Source: Streptococcus infantis ATCC 700779 (lineage in GTDB: Bacteria; Bacillota; Bacilli; Lactobacillales; Streptococcaceae). Taken from it: DNA of 64,000 bases. The stretch lies in contig NZ_GL732439.1 in assembly GCF_000187465.1 (NCBI RefSeq), positions 476,456 to 540,455 on the forward strand, written 5' to 3'. The notes under the pieces were generated by a model, which made no database searches, had not been told where the DNA came from, and saw only the letters and a list, made by a program, of their open reading frames with translations. Shown here piece after piece: positions 16,570 through 25,042 of this stretch; the stretch's first letter is position 1; each line of letters starts with the position of its first letter. The translations under genes and the position numbers were made by a program.

Positions 16570-16884
16570 TTCTTTGATTAAATAGTGATTCTTATTGATC
16601 AAAATAGTTTGCCTTTTTACAATTCGTAGCCTACCCCTAATGGCAGGTTTTTTGGTGTTTAAAGGAAACTAATAAACCAGAATTTCTGACTCAAAAGCAT
16701 TATTTTAAGAGAGAAATATCTAATTTCATAATCTATAAGCAAACGCTTGCATTCCTTTATTTATTGGATTATAATAGGTTGGTATGAATCCTTCTGTAAT
16801 AATATTGAGAAGGTGTAGAAAGTAAGGATTTAGAATATTTGTAGTCAAAAATACAATGTTGTTTCTTACGATAGGGAGATAGAT
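16570..16884 (+). other. Non-coding interval with fba-like terminator remnant, cre-like site and ABC promoter
   Basis: At 16630-16653 a weak hairpin (CCTACC/GGCAGG) with six T ends the phosphatase gene. Bases 16642-16675 resemble the right flank of the fba terminator (13222-13255), so this may be a third, decayed copy. AGCAAACGCTTGCA (16738-16751) matches a CcpA cre site with one mismatch. TTTAGA-17-TACAAT (about 16829-16857) is a plausible promoter for the ABC genes, and GGGAGA (16874-16879) is their ribosome site. Confidence 0.55.
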
Positions 16885-17877
16885 ATGGCAATGATAGAAG
16901 TGCAACATCTTCAGAAAAATTTTGTGAAGACAGTTAAGGAGCCGGGGTTAAAGGGAGCTTTGCGCTCCTTTGTTCATCCTGAAAAGCAGTCCTTTGAAGC
17001 GGTCAAAGATTTGACCTTTGAGGTTCCAAAAGGGCAGATTTTAGGATTTATAGGGGCAAATGGTGCTGGGAAGTCAACCACCATCAAAATGCTGACAGGG
17101 ATTTTAAAACCGACATCTGGTTTTTGTCGGATTAACGGCAAGATTCCCCAGGACAATCGCCAAGATTATGTCAAGGATATTGGAGTCGTTTTCGGACAAC
17201 GTACCCAGCTATGGTGGGATTTGGCACTGCAAGAGACCTACACGGTCTTGAAGGAGATTTACGATGTGCCAGACTCGCTTTTCCATAATCGCATGGACTT
17301 TTTGAATGAAGTTTTGGATTTGAAAGAATTTATCAAGGATCCTGTGCGGACTCTTTCATTGGGTCAACGGATGCGGGCGGATATTGCGGCCTCCTTGCTT
17401 CACAATCCCAAGGTTCTCTTTCTAGATGAGCCGACCATTGGCTTGGACGTTTCGGTCAAGGACAACATTCGACGTGCTATCACCCAGATCAATCAGGAGG
17501 AAGAAACAACTATTCTCTTGACCACTCACGATCTGAGTGACATTGAGCAACTCTGTGATCGGATTTTTATGATTGATAAGGGGCAGGAGATTTTTGATGG
17601 GACGGTTGGCCAGCTCAAGGAGACCTTTGGCAAGATGAAGACTCTTTCCTTTGAGCTGACGCCAGGTCAAAGTCAACTCGTCTCTCATTATGAAGGCTTG
17701 TCTGATATATCCATTGATAGACAAGGAAATAACTTGACTATTGAATTTGATAGTTCCCGCTACCAGTCAGCTGATATTATCAAACAAACCCTGTCTGATT
17801 TTGAAGTCCGTGATTTGAAGATGGTAGATACGGATATTGAAGATATTATCCGTCGCTTCTATCGAAAGGAGCTCTAA
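16885..17877 (+). CDS. ABC-2 type exporter ATP-binding protein (DUF990-associated)
   Basis: This 330-residue ATPase has Walker A GANGAGKST, Q-loop GQRTQLWWDL, signature LSLGQRMR, Walker B LFLDEP and H-loop TTHD. A C-terminal extension of about 90 residues is typical of the COG4586 group. It works with two following DUF990-type permeases as an exporter of unknown substrate. Its last codons are followed directly by the next gene's ATG. Confidence 0.88.
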   Translation: MAMIEVQHLQKNFVKTVKEPGLKGALRSFVHPEKQSFEAVKDLTFEVPKGQILGFIGANGAGKSTTIKMLTGILKPTSGFCRINGKIPQDNRQDYVKDIGVVFGQRTQLWWDLALQETYTVLKEIYDVPDSLFHNRMDFLNEVLDLKEFIKDPVRTLSLGQRMRADIAASLLHNPKVLFLDEPTIGLDVSVKDNIRRAITQINQEEETTILLTTHDLSDIEQLCDRIFMIDKGQEIFDGTVGQLKETFGKMKTLSFELTPGQSQLVSHYEGLSDISIDRQGNNLTIEFDSSRYQSADIIKQTLSDFEVRDLKMVDTDIEDIIRRFYRKEL

Positions 17878-17878
17878 G

Positions 17879-18697
17879 ATGGTCAAATTGTGGAGACGTT
17901 ATAAACCTTTTATCAATGCAGGGATTCAGGAGTTGATTACCTATCGAGTCAACTTTATTCTTTATCGGATCGGTGATGTCATGGGTGCTTTTGTGGCCTT
18001 TTATCTCTGGAAGGCTGTCTTTGATTCTTCGCAAGAGTCTTTGATTCAGGGCTTCAGTATGGCAGATATCACTTTCTACATCATCATGAGTTTTGTGACC
18101 AATCTTTTGACCAGGTCAGATAGCTCCTTTATGATTGGGGAGGAGGTCAAGGATGGTTCCATTATCATGAGATTGTTGAGACCAGTGCATTTTGCTGCCT
18201 CTTATCTCTTTACTGAGCTTGGTTCCAAGTGGTTGATTTTTATCTCTGTTGGACTGCCATTTTTAAGTGTCATTGTTTTGATAAAAATCTTATCTGGGCA
18301 AGGTGTTTTAGAAGTGCTGGGATTAACTATCCTTTATCTCTTTAGCTTAACTCTGGCTTATCTGATTAACTTTTTCTTTAATATCTGCTTTGGATTTTCA
18401 GCCTTTGTGTTTAAAAATCTATGGGGTTCCAATCTACTCAAGACTTCAATAGTGGCCTTTATGTCTGGAAGTCTAATTCCCTTGGCTTTCTTTCCGAAAA
18501 TCGTTTCAGATATTCTGTCTTTCTTGCCTTTCTCATCCTTAATTTACACTCCGGTTATGATCATTGTTGGGAAATACGATGCCAATCAGGTTATTCAAGC
18601 ACTTTTGCTTCAGTTTTTCTGGCTTATAGTGATGGTGGGCTTGTCTCAGTTGATTTGGAAACGAGTCCAGTCATTTATCACCATTCAGGGAGGTTAG
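17879..18697 (+). CDS. ABC-2 type permease, DUF990/COG4587 family
   Basis: This 272-residue membrane protein has about six hydrophobic helices. The N-terminus (WRRYKPFINAGIQELITYRVNF) is typical of the family. The ATG at 17879 comes 1 nt after the preceding stop with GAAAGGAG inside the upstream gene. An in-frame upstream ATG at 17837 lies in the ATPase gene and is rejected. It forms the exporter channel with the next protein. Confidence 0.86.
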   Translation: MVKLWRRYKPFINAGIQELITYRVNFILYRIGDVMGAFVAFYLWKAVFDSSQESLIQGFSMADITFYIIMSFVTNLLTRSDSSFMIGEEVKDGSIIMRLLRPVHFAASYLFTELGSKWLIFISVGLPFLSVIVLIKILSGQGVLEVLGLTILYLFSLTLAYLINFFFNICFGFSAFVFKNLWGSNLLKTSIVAFMSGSLIPLAFFPKIVSDILSFLPFSSLIYTPVMIIVGKYDANQVIQALLLQFFWLIVMVGLSQLIWKRVQSFITIQGG

Positions 18698-18698
18698 G

Positions 18699-19484
18699 AT
18701 GAAAAAATATCAACGCATGCATCTGATTTTTATCAGACAATACATCAAGCAAATCATGGAATACAAGGTGGATTTTGTGGTTGGTGTCTTGGGAGTCTTT
18801 CTGACTCAAGGCCTAAACCTCTTGTTTCTTAATGTACTTTTTCAACACATCCCCTCGCTAGAAGGTTGGACCTTTCAAGAGATTGCCTTTATCTATGGAT
18901 TTTCCTTAATTCCAAAGGGATTAGATCATCTCTTTTTTGACAATCTCTGGGCTTTAGGTCAACGACTAGTTCGAAAAGGGGAGTTTGACAAGTATCTGAC
19001 TCGTCCTATCAATCCTCTCTTTCACATCCTCGTTGAGACCTTTCAGATTGATGCCTTGGGTGAACTTTTGGTCGGTGGAATCTTACTAGCGACAACGGCG
19101 ACTAGCATTACTTGGACTCTTCCAAAATTCCTGATTTTCCTAGTTTGTATTCCTTTTGCGACCTTGATTTATACTTCCTTGAAAATTGCGACAGCCAGCA
19201 TCGCTTTTTGGACCAAGCAGTCAGGTGCCATGATTTACATTTTCTATATGTTTAATGACTTTGCCAAGTACCCGATTTCTATTTACAATTCGCTCCTTCG
19301 TTGGTTAATTAGTTTTATTGTGCCTTTCGCCTTTACGGCCTACTATCCTGCCAGCTATTTCTTGCAGGATAAGGATGTCTTCTTTAATATCGGTGGTTTG
19401 ATTCTGATTTCCCTTGTTTTCTTTGTTATTTCCCTCAAACTTTGGGACAGGGGGTTGGATGCCTATGAAAGTGCTGGTTCTTAA
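18699..19484 (+). CDS. ABC-2 type permease, DUF990/COG3694 family
   Basis: This 261-residue protein has about six membrane helices. The family motif region around RLVRKGEFDKYLTRPINPLF is clear. It starts 1 nt after the previous stop, so the three genes form a tight operon ending in a terminator. Substrate is unknown. Confidence 0.86.
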   Translation: MKKYQRMHLIFIRQYIKQIMEYKVDFVVGVLGVFLTQGLNLLFLNVLFQHIPSLEGWTFQEIAFIYGFSLIPKGLDHLFFDNLWALGQRLVRKGEFDKYLTRPINPLFHILVETFQIDALGELLVGGILLATTATSITWTLPKFLIFLVCIPFATLIYTSLKIATASIAFWTKQSGAMIYIFYMFNDFAKYPISIYNSLLRWLISFIVPFAFTAYYPASYFLQDKDVFFNIGGLILISLVFFVISLKLWDRGLDAYESAGS

Positions 19485-19493
19485 AAATAAATA

Positions 19494-19520
19494 AAGCCTT
19501 GTCTCAGGACAGGCTTCTTT
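19494..19520 (+). terminator. Terminator of the ABC-2 operon
   Basis: AAGCCTTGTC and GACAGGCTT pair around TCAG with one bulged T, followed by CTTTT. Confidence 0.8.
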
Positions 19521-19539
19521 TAATGAAGATGAAAATTTC

Positions 19540-19567
19540 TTGACATCTATTCTCAGAGTGCCATACT
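19540..19567 (+). promoter_or_regulatory. tRNA-Thr promoter
   Basis: TTGACA (19540-19545) and CATACT (19562-19567) are spaced by 16 bp, starting just before the tRNA. Confidence 0.65.
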
Positions 19568-19579
19568 AAAAGGGTAGCC

Positions 19580-19652
19580 GCCGATTTAGCTCAGTTGGTA
19601 GAGTAAGGCACTCGTAACGCGTATGTCATAGGTTCAAGCCCTGAAATCGGCA
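19580..19652 (+). tRNA. tRNA-Thr (anticodon CGT), with mismatched anticodon stem
   Basis: The acceptor GCCGATT pairs perfectly with AATCGGC, discriminator A, no encoded CCA. The D-arm and GGTTCAAGC T-loop are normal in form. The anticodon loop CTCGTAA gives CGT (Thr, ACG). The anticodon stem AGGCA/CGCGT has two mismatches (G-G and A-C) and the T-stem has one (A-A), so it may be a decaying or atypical copy. Confidence 0.78.
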
Positions 19653-19657
19653 GAATC

Positions 19658-19684
19658 AAGAAGTCCAAATGGACTTCTTTTTTG
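19658..19684 (+). terminator. tRNA-Thr terminator
   Basis: AAGAAGTCC/GGACTTCTT around AAAT, followed by a T run. The same AGAAGTCC stem is used again at 20860. Confidence 0.85.
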
Positions 19685-19773
19685 TAAATATAGGAAAGGT
19701 GGAACATATGAGATAGGTTCTGTTTAACGTCTGTGATTCCTGTTTATAAGTAAAAACTAAAATTTATATTTTG

Positions 19774-19947
19774 TGGTATAATGTATTGTAATAAATACTT
19801 GTTTTGATACCAATCTAGGAACGGTTGAATCTGCAATTATTTTAGAAATTTTTGCTTAGATTTTTTTAAATAGTCATAAAAGTTCATAGATAGTAACGAA
19901 TGAAGTATCGCAAGCTTGGCTGAATATAAATCAAAAAGGAGAAAATT
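19774..19947 (+). promoter_or_regulatory. Extended -10 promoter and long leader of the DUF6287 gene
   Basis: TGGTATAAT (19774-19782) is a good extended -10 about 165 nt before the start codon. The leader is A/T-rich with an AAAAGGAG ribosome site at its end. I see no riboswitch-like or terminator structure in it. Confidence 0.5.
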
Positions 19948-20817
19948 ATGAATAAGAAAGAACGGAAAAAACAATTTGAAGAGATCAATGGACGTAAGCG
20001 GTCTGAATCAAAGTTGACTCCAAATAAAAAAATAAAAATCTATATTGGCATAGCACTCGCTGTTTTAGTTACTCTCATCTTGGTTAGTATTTTCTTGTAT
20101 CCTCTGATTGGAAAGAAAGAGTCAAATCAAGCATCGTCTTCAATTTCAACTACAGAGACAACAAATCAAGCGTCTACAAGCCAAGGAAAAACGGATGGGA
20201 CTGATAAGGATAAACAAGAGGAAATTCAAAAACTCAAGAATCAACTGACTGATTTGGATACCAAGATTACTGAAGCAGAAGCACTTGTTAGCAAGCTAAA
20301 GAAAGAAACTGCTGTTCCAAAACTAGATATTGAAGCAATCAAGAACAATGATTTGTCTAGTTTAGAAGGTACTTGGCGTAGTCAATCTGGTAATGAATAT
20401 ATCATTAATGATTCTGGAGAAGTACGTGCGACTTGGTTTACAAATGATCAAAAGTACGAATCTGTAGTTGGATTAAAGGTATCAAAAGGACAAGATAGTC
20501 GTAACCCTGAGACAGCGTCTATCAGTGCATGGGTAAAAGATTCTGTTGCTGGAGGATTTGTAGTAGTAGCTGTGCCAAGTGGAGTCGTTATGCAACCTGC
20601 TGATGACGGAAAGATTACGGATAAAAGCAATCATGCTGAGGAAAGACTACTTTCAGGACAAGATTATGGGTCTATGTTAATGAAACCAGAAGATGTTTAT
20701 TACCGTGTGAAACCAGATACTAGTAAACTTGAGGAAGAAGAAAAGAATTTAGCTCAACTGCAAGCTGATCGAGAAGCAATCAAATCTTCTCTAGAATATA
20801 AGGAAAAGAAAAACTAG
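19948..20817 (+). CDS. DUF6287-type membrane-anchored extracellular protein
   Basis: This 289-residue protein has a short basic cytoplasmic N-terminus and one membrane helix (about 32-53). A Ser/Thr-rich spacer and a coiled-coil-prone stretch (about 88-122) follow. The globular part begins LDIEAIKNNDLSSLEGTWRS, typical of the DUF6287 domain. A second Glu-rich helix ends the protein. It is probably displayed on the outer face of the membrane; the role is unknown. It stands alone between two terminators. Confidence 0.72.
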   Translation: MNKKERKKQFEEINGRKRSESKLTPNKKIKIYIGIALAVLVTLILVSIFLYPLIGKKESNQASSSISTTETTNQASTSQGKTDGTDKDKQEEIQKLKNQLTDLDTKITEAEALVSKLKKETAVPKLDIEAIKNNDLSSLEGTWRSQSGNEYIINDSGEVRATWFTNDQKYESVVGLKVSKGQDSRNPETASISAWVKDSVAGGFVVVAVPSGVVMQPADDGKITDKSNHAEERLLSGQDYGSMLMKPEDVYYRVKPDTSKLEEEEKNLAQLQADREAIKSSLEYKEKKN

Positions 20818-20859
20818 ATTGTATTTGTTCAAAAATACTGTTACAATCGGCAGTGTGAA

Positions 20860-20885
20860 AGAAGTCCTCTAGGACTTCTTTTTTC
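20860..20885 (+). terminator. Terminator of the DUF6287 gene
   Basis: AGAAGTCC/GGACTTCT around TCTA, then TTTTTT. Confidence 0.88.
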
Positions 20886-20942
20886 TTTTGATAAGATTTT
20901 TGACCACATAGTCTATTATGACTACCACATAGGCAAAACCTA

Positions 20943-20971
20943 TTGTTTGCGATTTTTATTTCTGTTATAGT
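20943..20971 (+). promoter_or_regulatory. Promoter of the 104-residue membrane protein gene
   Basis: TTGTTT (20943-20948), 17 bp, and TGTTATAGT with the hexamer at 20966-20971. Confidence 0.6.
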
Positions 20972-21027
20972 AGTAATTGTCAAGGGGAGATAAAGCTTCC
21001 TAACAAAATAGAAAATGAGGTTATATC

Positions 21028-21342
21028 ATGAAAAAAGTAGTAGGTATCGGTTTTTTAGTCGTTGCAGCAACAGTCTTGTATTTTGGTTTAGTTAGATGGC
21101 CAAGTTTGGATGTTAACATCTGGGCACTATTTCCAGTAGGTCTATTTCTATTTTTCACTCTTGAAAATTTGGTGAAAAAAGATTACAAGGCCAGTCTCAT
21201 GAGCTTGATCATTGCCTTTATCATTGCAAATGCCATTCTTGATATCTTGCCACTTTCAAGTGGTTTGGTTATCGGTGCAGGAGTGCTAGCTTGCGTGGGA
21301 ATTGGATTTCTCTTTCCTGACGTTAATAAGAAAGAAGCATAA
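21028..21342 (+). CDS. Small multi-pass membrane protein (unknown)
   Basis: This 104-residue protein has three or four hydrophobic helices and short charged ends. It has its own promoter, a GAGG ribosome site and a shared terminator. No functional motif is visible; it looks like the small conserved streptococcal membrane proteins of unknown role. Confidence 0.7.
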   Translation: MKKVVGIGFLVVAATVLYFGLVRWPSLDVNIWALFPVGLFLFFTLENLVKKDYKASLMSLIIAFIIANAILDILPLSSGLVIGAGVLACVGIGFLFPDVNKKEA

Positions 21343-21345
21343 TAC

Positions 21346-21376
21346 AAAAAAGCCTCGAGATTTCTCGAGGCTTTTT
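21346..21376. terminator. Bidirectional terminator between convergent genes
   Basis: AAAAAGCCTCGAGA/TCTCGAGGCTTTTT with a two-base loop, A run on one side and T run on the other. It serves the small membrane protein gene and the amidase gene. Confidence 0.92.
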
Positions 21377-21378
21377 CT

Positions 21379-23064
21379 TTATTTACCTGCGTAATATTTT
21401 TGAATACCTTTGACAATACCTGCCACCAATCTATTTTGGTAAGCATCGCTACGAATTTGTTGGTTTTCGTTGAAATTGTCAATGTAACCAAGCTCCAATA
21501 GAACTGCTGGTTTATCAGTTTCTCGAAGGACAGCAAAGCTACTTTGGAGGAGACCTGCATCCTTAGCACCTGTTTCAGCTAGGAGTGAAGAGTGGATATC
21601 AGCAGCAAGGCGATTACTTTCACTGATACGATCAGGATGGTTATGCCAGTAAGGATTTATCTTAGCGCGATAGCCCGAATCTTCTTCGTAAGAATAGGTC
21701 TGAATTCCAGAACGGTTAGAAGCAGGGTTGCCACTAGCATTGAAGTGGATACTAATGAAAATATCTGAGTTTGTACTATTCACCATTTTTGAACGTTCAG
21801 TGATAAAGTCGACATAGACATCACTATCTCTCGAAGAAAGAACGGTATAACCAAGCCCCTCGAGTTCCTTGCGAAGTTTCTTGTAAACTTGCATAGTGAG
21901 GTCTTTTTCATTCGTGTTATAGTAAACAGCACCAGGATCTCTACCACCGTGTCCTGGATCTAAGAAAACAGTCTTCGTGTATTTTCCTTTTTCAAATCCA
22001 CGACTTACAGGAATTTCGCCAATCCATTTTCCATTACTTTGGAACTGATGTGCTTTTCCATCAATTTTACGAGTTCCTGTGACATAGACACCATTTTCAT
22101 CTAGATAGTAACGGGCATTGTAGTAGCTGTCGTCAATCCATTCACTCTTAGCCATGTAACCACCTGACTTGAGGTAGTATGAGCCAATCCATTCACGCGC
22201 TGCATAAGCACCACCTGATTTTAAATAGAACCAACTATTGTAGTTTTTATCGAAAATCCATTCTTTCTCAGCCATAACTCCGTTAGCTTTTAGGTAGTAG
22301 CTACCTTGCCATTGGTTGTTTGCCATGCTGGCATCTTTATTAAAGTAGTACCAGCTACCACCAATTTTATCCCACTTATTTTTACTTAATTGTCCAGAAG
22401 CTTGGGCATAGTACCATTTACCATCTTGTTTTATCCAAGTACTCTCAGCCATAGCACCACTATTGGTAAAGATATAACCATCAAAAATGGTGTTGCTGAG
22501 CATGATACCGTCTTTGTCAAAGTAGTACCATACACCACCAACTTTTTCCCATTTTTGCTGAGAGATTTTACCAGATGGCTTTGCATAATACCATTTATCT
22601 TTGACTTTACCCCAGCCACTATCGACCATAGCACCGCTAGAAGTTAGAATGTATCCATCGAAAATAGTATTATCAAGCATGATTCCATTCTTATCGAAAT
22701 AGTACCATTTGCCGTGAATTTTTTTCCAGTTTAGAGCAGGTTTGTTTGCTTCATAGAAGCGCCAGATATTTTCTTCAAATACCCAACCATTCTTTTTGAC
22801 TTCTGGAGCTTTTGTCTCTTCTTTCTTGTCTGAACTTGTAGTTGTAGTTGTAGTAGATGTTGTAGGGAGGCTTGAACTTGTTTCAGTAGAAGGAGCAATT
22901 TCCTTGGTTGAAGGGGTGCTCTTTTTTTCTTTTTCTGTAGTTGTAGTTTCTTGTGTCGTTTCTGCTGTAGTAGTTTGTAGGTTATTTTCTTCAGCAAAAG
23001 CTGGATTTGTTGCGAATCCTAGAAAAGTAAGCGTGATGGCACTTGCCAAGAGCATTTTTTTCAC
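21379..23064 (-). CDS. Choline-binding N-acetylmuramoyl-L-alanine amidase (Amidase_3)
   Basis: This 561-residue secreted protein has a signal peptide (about 1-24, cut after AFA) and a Thr/Ser/Lys-rich linker (about 25-90). About ten choline-binding repeats with WYYF-type aromatic motifs follow (about 95-345). The C-terminal zinc amidase domain (about 365-560) keeps the zinc ligands in DPGHGGRDPGA and SIHFNAS and the catalytic Glu in LLELGYIDN. It would bind wall choline and cut the muramoyl-alanine bond. The start is GTG at 23064 behind AGGAG; an ATG three codons later is the alternative. It is monocistronic. Confidence 0.88.
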   Translation of the reverse strand: MKKMLLASAITLTFLGFATNPAFAEENNLQTTTAETTQETTTTEKEKKSTPSTKEIAPSTETSSSLPTTSTTTTTTSSDKKEETKAPEVKKNGWVFEENIWRFYEANKPALNWKKIHGKWYYFDKNGIMLDNTIFDGYILTSSGAMVDSGWGKVKDKWYYAKPSGKISQQKWEKVGGVWYYFDKDGIMLSNTIFDGYIFTNSGAMAESTWIKQDGKWYYAQASGQLSKNKWDKIGGSWYYFNKDASMANNQWQGSYYLKANGVMAEKEWIFDKNYNSWFYLKSGGAYAAREWIGSYYLKSGGYMAKSEWIDDSYYNARYYLDENGVYVTGTRKIDGKAHQFQSNGKWIGEIPVSRGFEKGKYTKTVFLDPGHGGRDPGAVYYNTNEKDLTMQVYKKLRKELEGLGYTVLSSRDSDVYVDFITERSKMVNSTNSDIFISIHFNASGNPASNRSGIQTYSYEEDSGYRAKINPYWHNHPDRISESNRLAADIHSSLLAETGAKDAGLLQSSFAVLRETDKPAVLLELGYIDNFNENQQIRSDAYQNRLVAGIVKGIQKYYAGK

Positions 23065-23116
23065 TTGTTTGATCTCCTATTTTTTCAATAATCTCTTTTT
23101 AAAATGTCATTAGAAA

Positions 23117-23159
23117 AGCACCTCATGTGGAAGAACTAGTCGCCAACTGTTGAGGTGCT
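23117..23159 (-). terminator. Hairpin between the DUF3397 gene and the amidase gene
   Basis: AGCACCTCA (23117-23125) and TGAGGTGCT (23151-23159) pair across a 25-nt loop; the minus-strand continuation is TTTTC. It is a likely terminator of the DUF3397 gene, and could modulate read-through into the amidase gene. Confidence 0.6.
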
Positions 23160-23173
23160 GGCATGATTTATTT

Positions 23174-23527
23174 TTATTTCATCATGAAGATTTGAACAAT
23201 CATAACGATGTAGATGAGCAATGTGAGTAGAAATCCAGCTCTCCAAAAGAATTTAAGGAATTTTGGATAATAAAAGCTACGTTTTTTGCTCAGGAAGAAA
23301 AAAGCTAGAATAATGGCTAGCAAAGATAAGGCTGCCCCCAAAATGGGAAGTTGATTATGGGTAAAAACCTTTGCACTGATTAAATAGTATTCAAAAATCA
23401 GAAAAGGAAAAGCCAAATCTGCAAAGTTAATCCCCTTTTTCTTTAACTTAAAAAATCTACTAAAGATAATAGCCAAAGCCAAGGTTAGTACCAAAAGCAA
23501 GACGGAAGCGAGTTTCATTAAAATCAT
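23174..23527 (-). CDS. DUF3397-family membrane protein
   Basis: This 117-residue protein has four hydrophobic helices, with the pattern and length of the streptococcal DUF3397 family, whose role is unknown. The minus strand shows TGATACAAT ending 6 nt before the first ATG (23527) and no Shine-Dalgarno, so this may be a leaderless mRNA. A second in-frame ATG lies three codons later. Confidence 0.72.
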   Translation of the reverse strand: MILMKLASVLLLVLTLALAIIFSRFFKLKKKGINFADLAFPFLIFEYYLISAKVFTHNQLPILGAALSLLAIILAFFFLSKKRSFYYPKFLKFFWRAGFLLTLLIYIVMIVQIFMMK

Positions 23528-23533
23528 AACAAT

Positions 23534-23542
23534 ATTGTATCA
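23534..23542 (-). promoter_or_regulatory. Extended -10 of the DUF3397 gene, 6 nt from the ATG
   Basis: The minus strand reads TGATACAAT, six bases, then ATG. It predicts a leaderless start. Confidence 0.55.
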
Positions 23543-23778
23543 TAAAATTTGAATAAAAGGAAAGCATATTCCTTGATTTAACAGTGTTTTTCTAAAAATT
23601 CTTGTTTAGAAATTGATTTTTTATACTATATCAAACATCAATGTGATTTACTTTGTAAAGTTGGAGTAGTTTGAACCTTCATGATAAATCTTTTTTATGG
23701 TGACAATAAAAAATATATATTAGTCAGGAGAGAAGAATAGTAGTAGAATGAGTAGCAAATAAAACAAAGGAGTTTCTT

Positions 23779-25029
23779 ATGAAATTAGTTACTTTATGGT
23801 CAAAACTCTCACTAGGCATTCAATTATTGGTGGCTTTGGTCTTGGGTGTTATCGCTGCCCTTATCTGGCCACAATTTGCAGGCTTTTATCAATTTTTAGG
23901 TCAAGCCTTTATTAAATTGATCAATATGGTTATCATTCCGCTAATCTTCCCAACTATCGTTGTTGCAGTAGCTGGAGTTATCGGAAAAAAATCTTTTGGA
24001 AAAATCTTGACCAAGAGTTTGGTTTACTTTTTTACCGTAACAACTGCCATTACTCTTTTGTTTGTATTTGCTAGTTACTATTTAGGATTTGGTCAAGGAG
24101 TGAACATCGGTCAAACTGGTGGAAACCTTGATGGGATTGCTAACAATGTCAAGTTCAGCGAATTTTTGCTTGGTTTCATTCCATCAAATATCGTTAAATC
24201 TCTTTCAGATGGCGCTCTATTGCCAATTATCGTTTTTGCAATCTTTCTTGGTTACGGAATTGGGAATCTTAAGTCTGATAAATCTCAGAAGATTATCGAA
24301 GGTTTCCAAATCTGGATTGAAGCCATTTACAAGATTGTTACAGTAATTATCAAACTATCACCGGTTGGAATTTTTGGATTTATCGCTAAAGATGTTGCAA
24401 CTACGGGTATCGACAAGTTGATTGGGCTTGGTCAGTTTGTAATTGGAACTTATCTGGCTTATGCTGTATTGGTTCTCCTTATTTTCCCTTTGATCGCCGT
24501 CTTCTTTAAAGTGCCGTATTTATCAGCCTTTCGTGAAAATTGGAGTCTCTTGACCCTGGCTTTTGTTACAGGTAGTTCTAGTGTGGTCTTGCCATCCCTT
24601 CTTAAAGATTTGAAAAAACAGGGGCATGACGAACATACAATTGATTTAGTTGTTCCTTTAGGATATACTTTTAATTTAGAAGGAGCAGCAGTTTATTTCT
24701 CAGTAACGACAATTTTTATCGCCCACGCCTATGGTATTCAATTTTCTTTATCAAGTCTCTTGTTTACTGTTTTATTGTTGACCTTGATTGGAAAAACTGC
24801 GGCAACCGTACCATCAGGAGCTATTGTGGTTTTACTTGCTGCAGCACCTCAATTGGGCTTACCAGTTGAAGGAGTAGCCTTGATTTTTGCAGTTGATTTC
24901 TTTGTCAATGCTGGTCGTACAATGATCAATGTTTTGGGTCAAATCTTAACAGTCAGCGTTATCGAAAAAACAGAAGGATATATTTTAGAAGAAGAAAAAG
25001 AAAGCCAATTATCAGTCAGCTTTTCTTAA
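23779..25029 (+). CDS. Dicarboxylate/amino acid:cation symporter (DAACS family)
   Basis: This 416-residue transporter has eight helices plus re-entrant loops. The SSSVVLPSLL hairpin (HP1), the helix 7 NLEGAA variant of the NMDGT region, and GRTMINVLGQ in helix 8 are those of glutamate/aspartate/C4-dicarboxylate symporters. An AAAGGAG site precedes the ATG. It is followed after 13 nt by an ATP-grasp ligase, so the imported acidic amino acid may be that enzyme's substrate. Confidence 0.88.
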   Translation: MKLVTLWSKLSLGIQLLVALVLGVIAALIWPQFAGFYQFLGQAFIKLINMVIIPLIFPTIVVAVAGVIGKKSFGKILTKSLVYFFTVTTAITLLFVFASYYLGFGQGVNIGQTGGNLDGIANNVKFSEFLLGFIPSNIVKSLSDGALLPIIVFAIFLGYGIGNLKSDKSQKIIEGFQIWIEAIYKIVTVIIKLSPVGIFGFIAKDVATTGIDKLIGLGQFVIGTYLAYAVLVLLIFPLIAVFFKVPYLSAFRENWSLLTLAFVTGSSSVVLPSLLKDLKKQGHDEHTIDLVVPLGYTFNLEGAAVYFSVTTIFIAHAYGIQFSLSSLLFTVLLLTLIGKTAATVPSGAIVVLLAAAPQLGLPVEGVALIFAVDFFVNAGRTMINVLGQILTVSVIEKTEGYILEEEKESQLSVSFS

Positions 25030-25042
25030 GGAGATATAAATA

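Noticed and set aside
16726..16908. A minus-strand ORF of 60 codons in front of the ABC-2 ATPase gene.
   Set aside because: It overlaps the ATPase start, has no ribosome site and reads as low-complexity aromatic/Ile-rich sequence typical of A/T-rich antisense frames.
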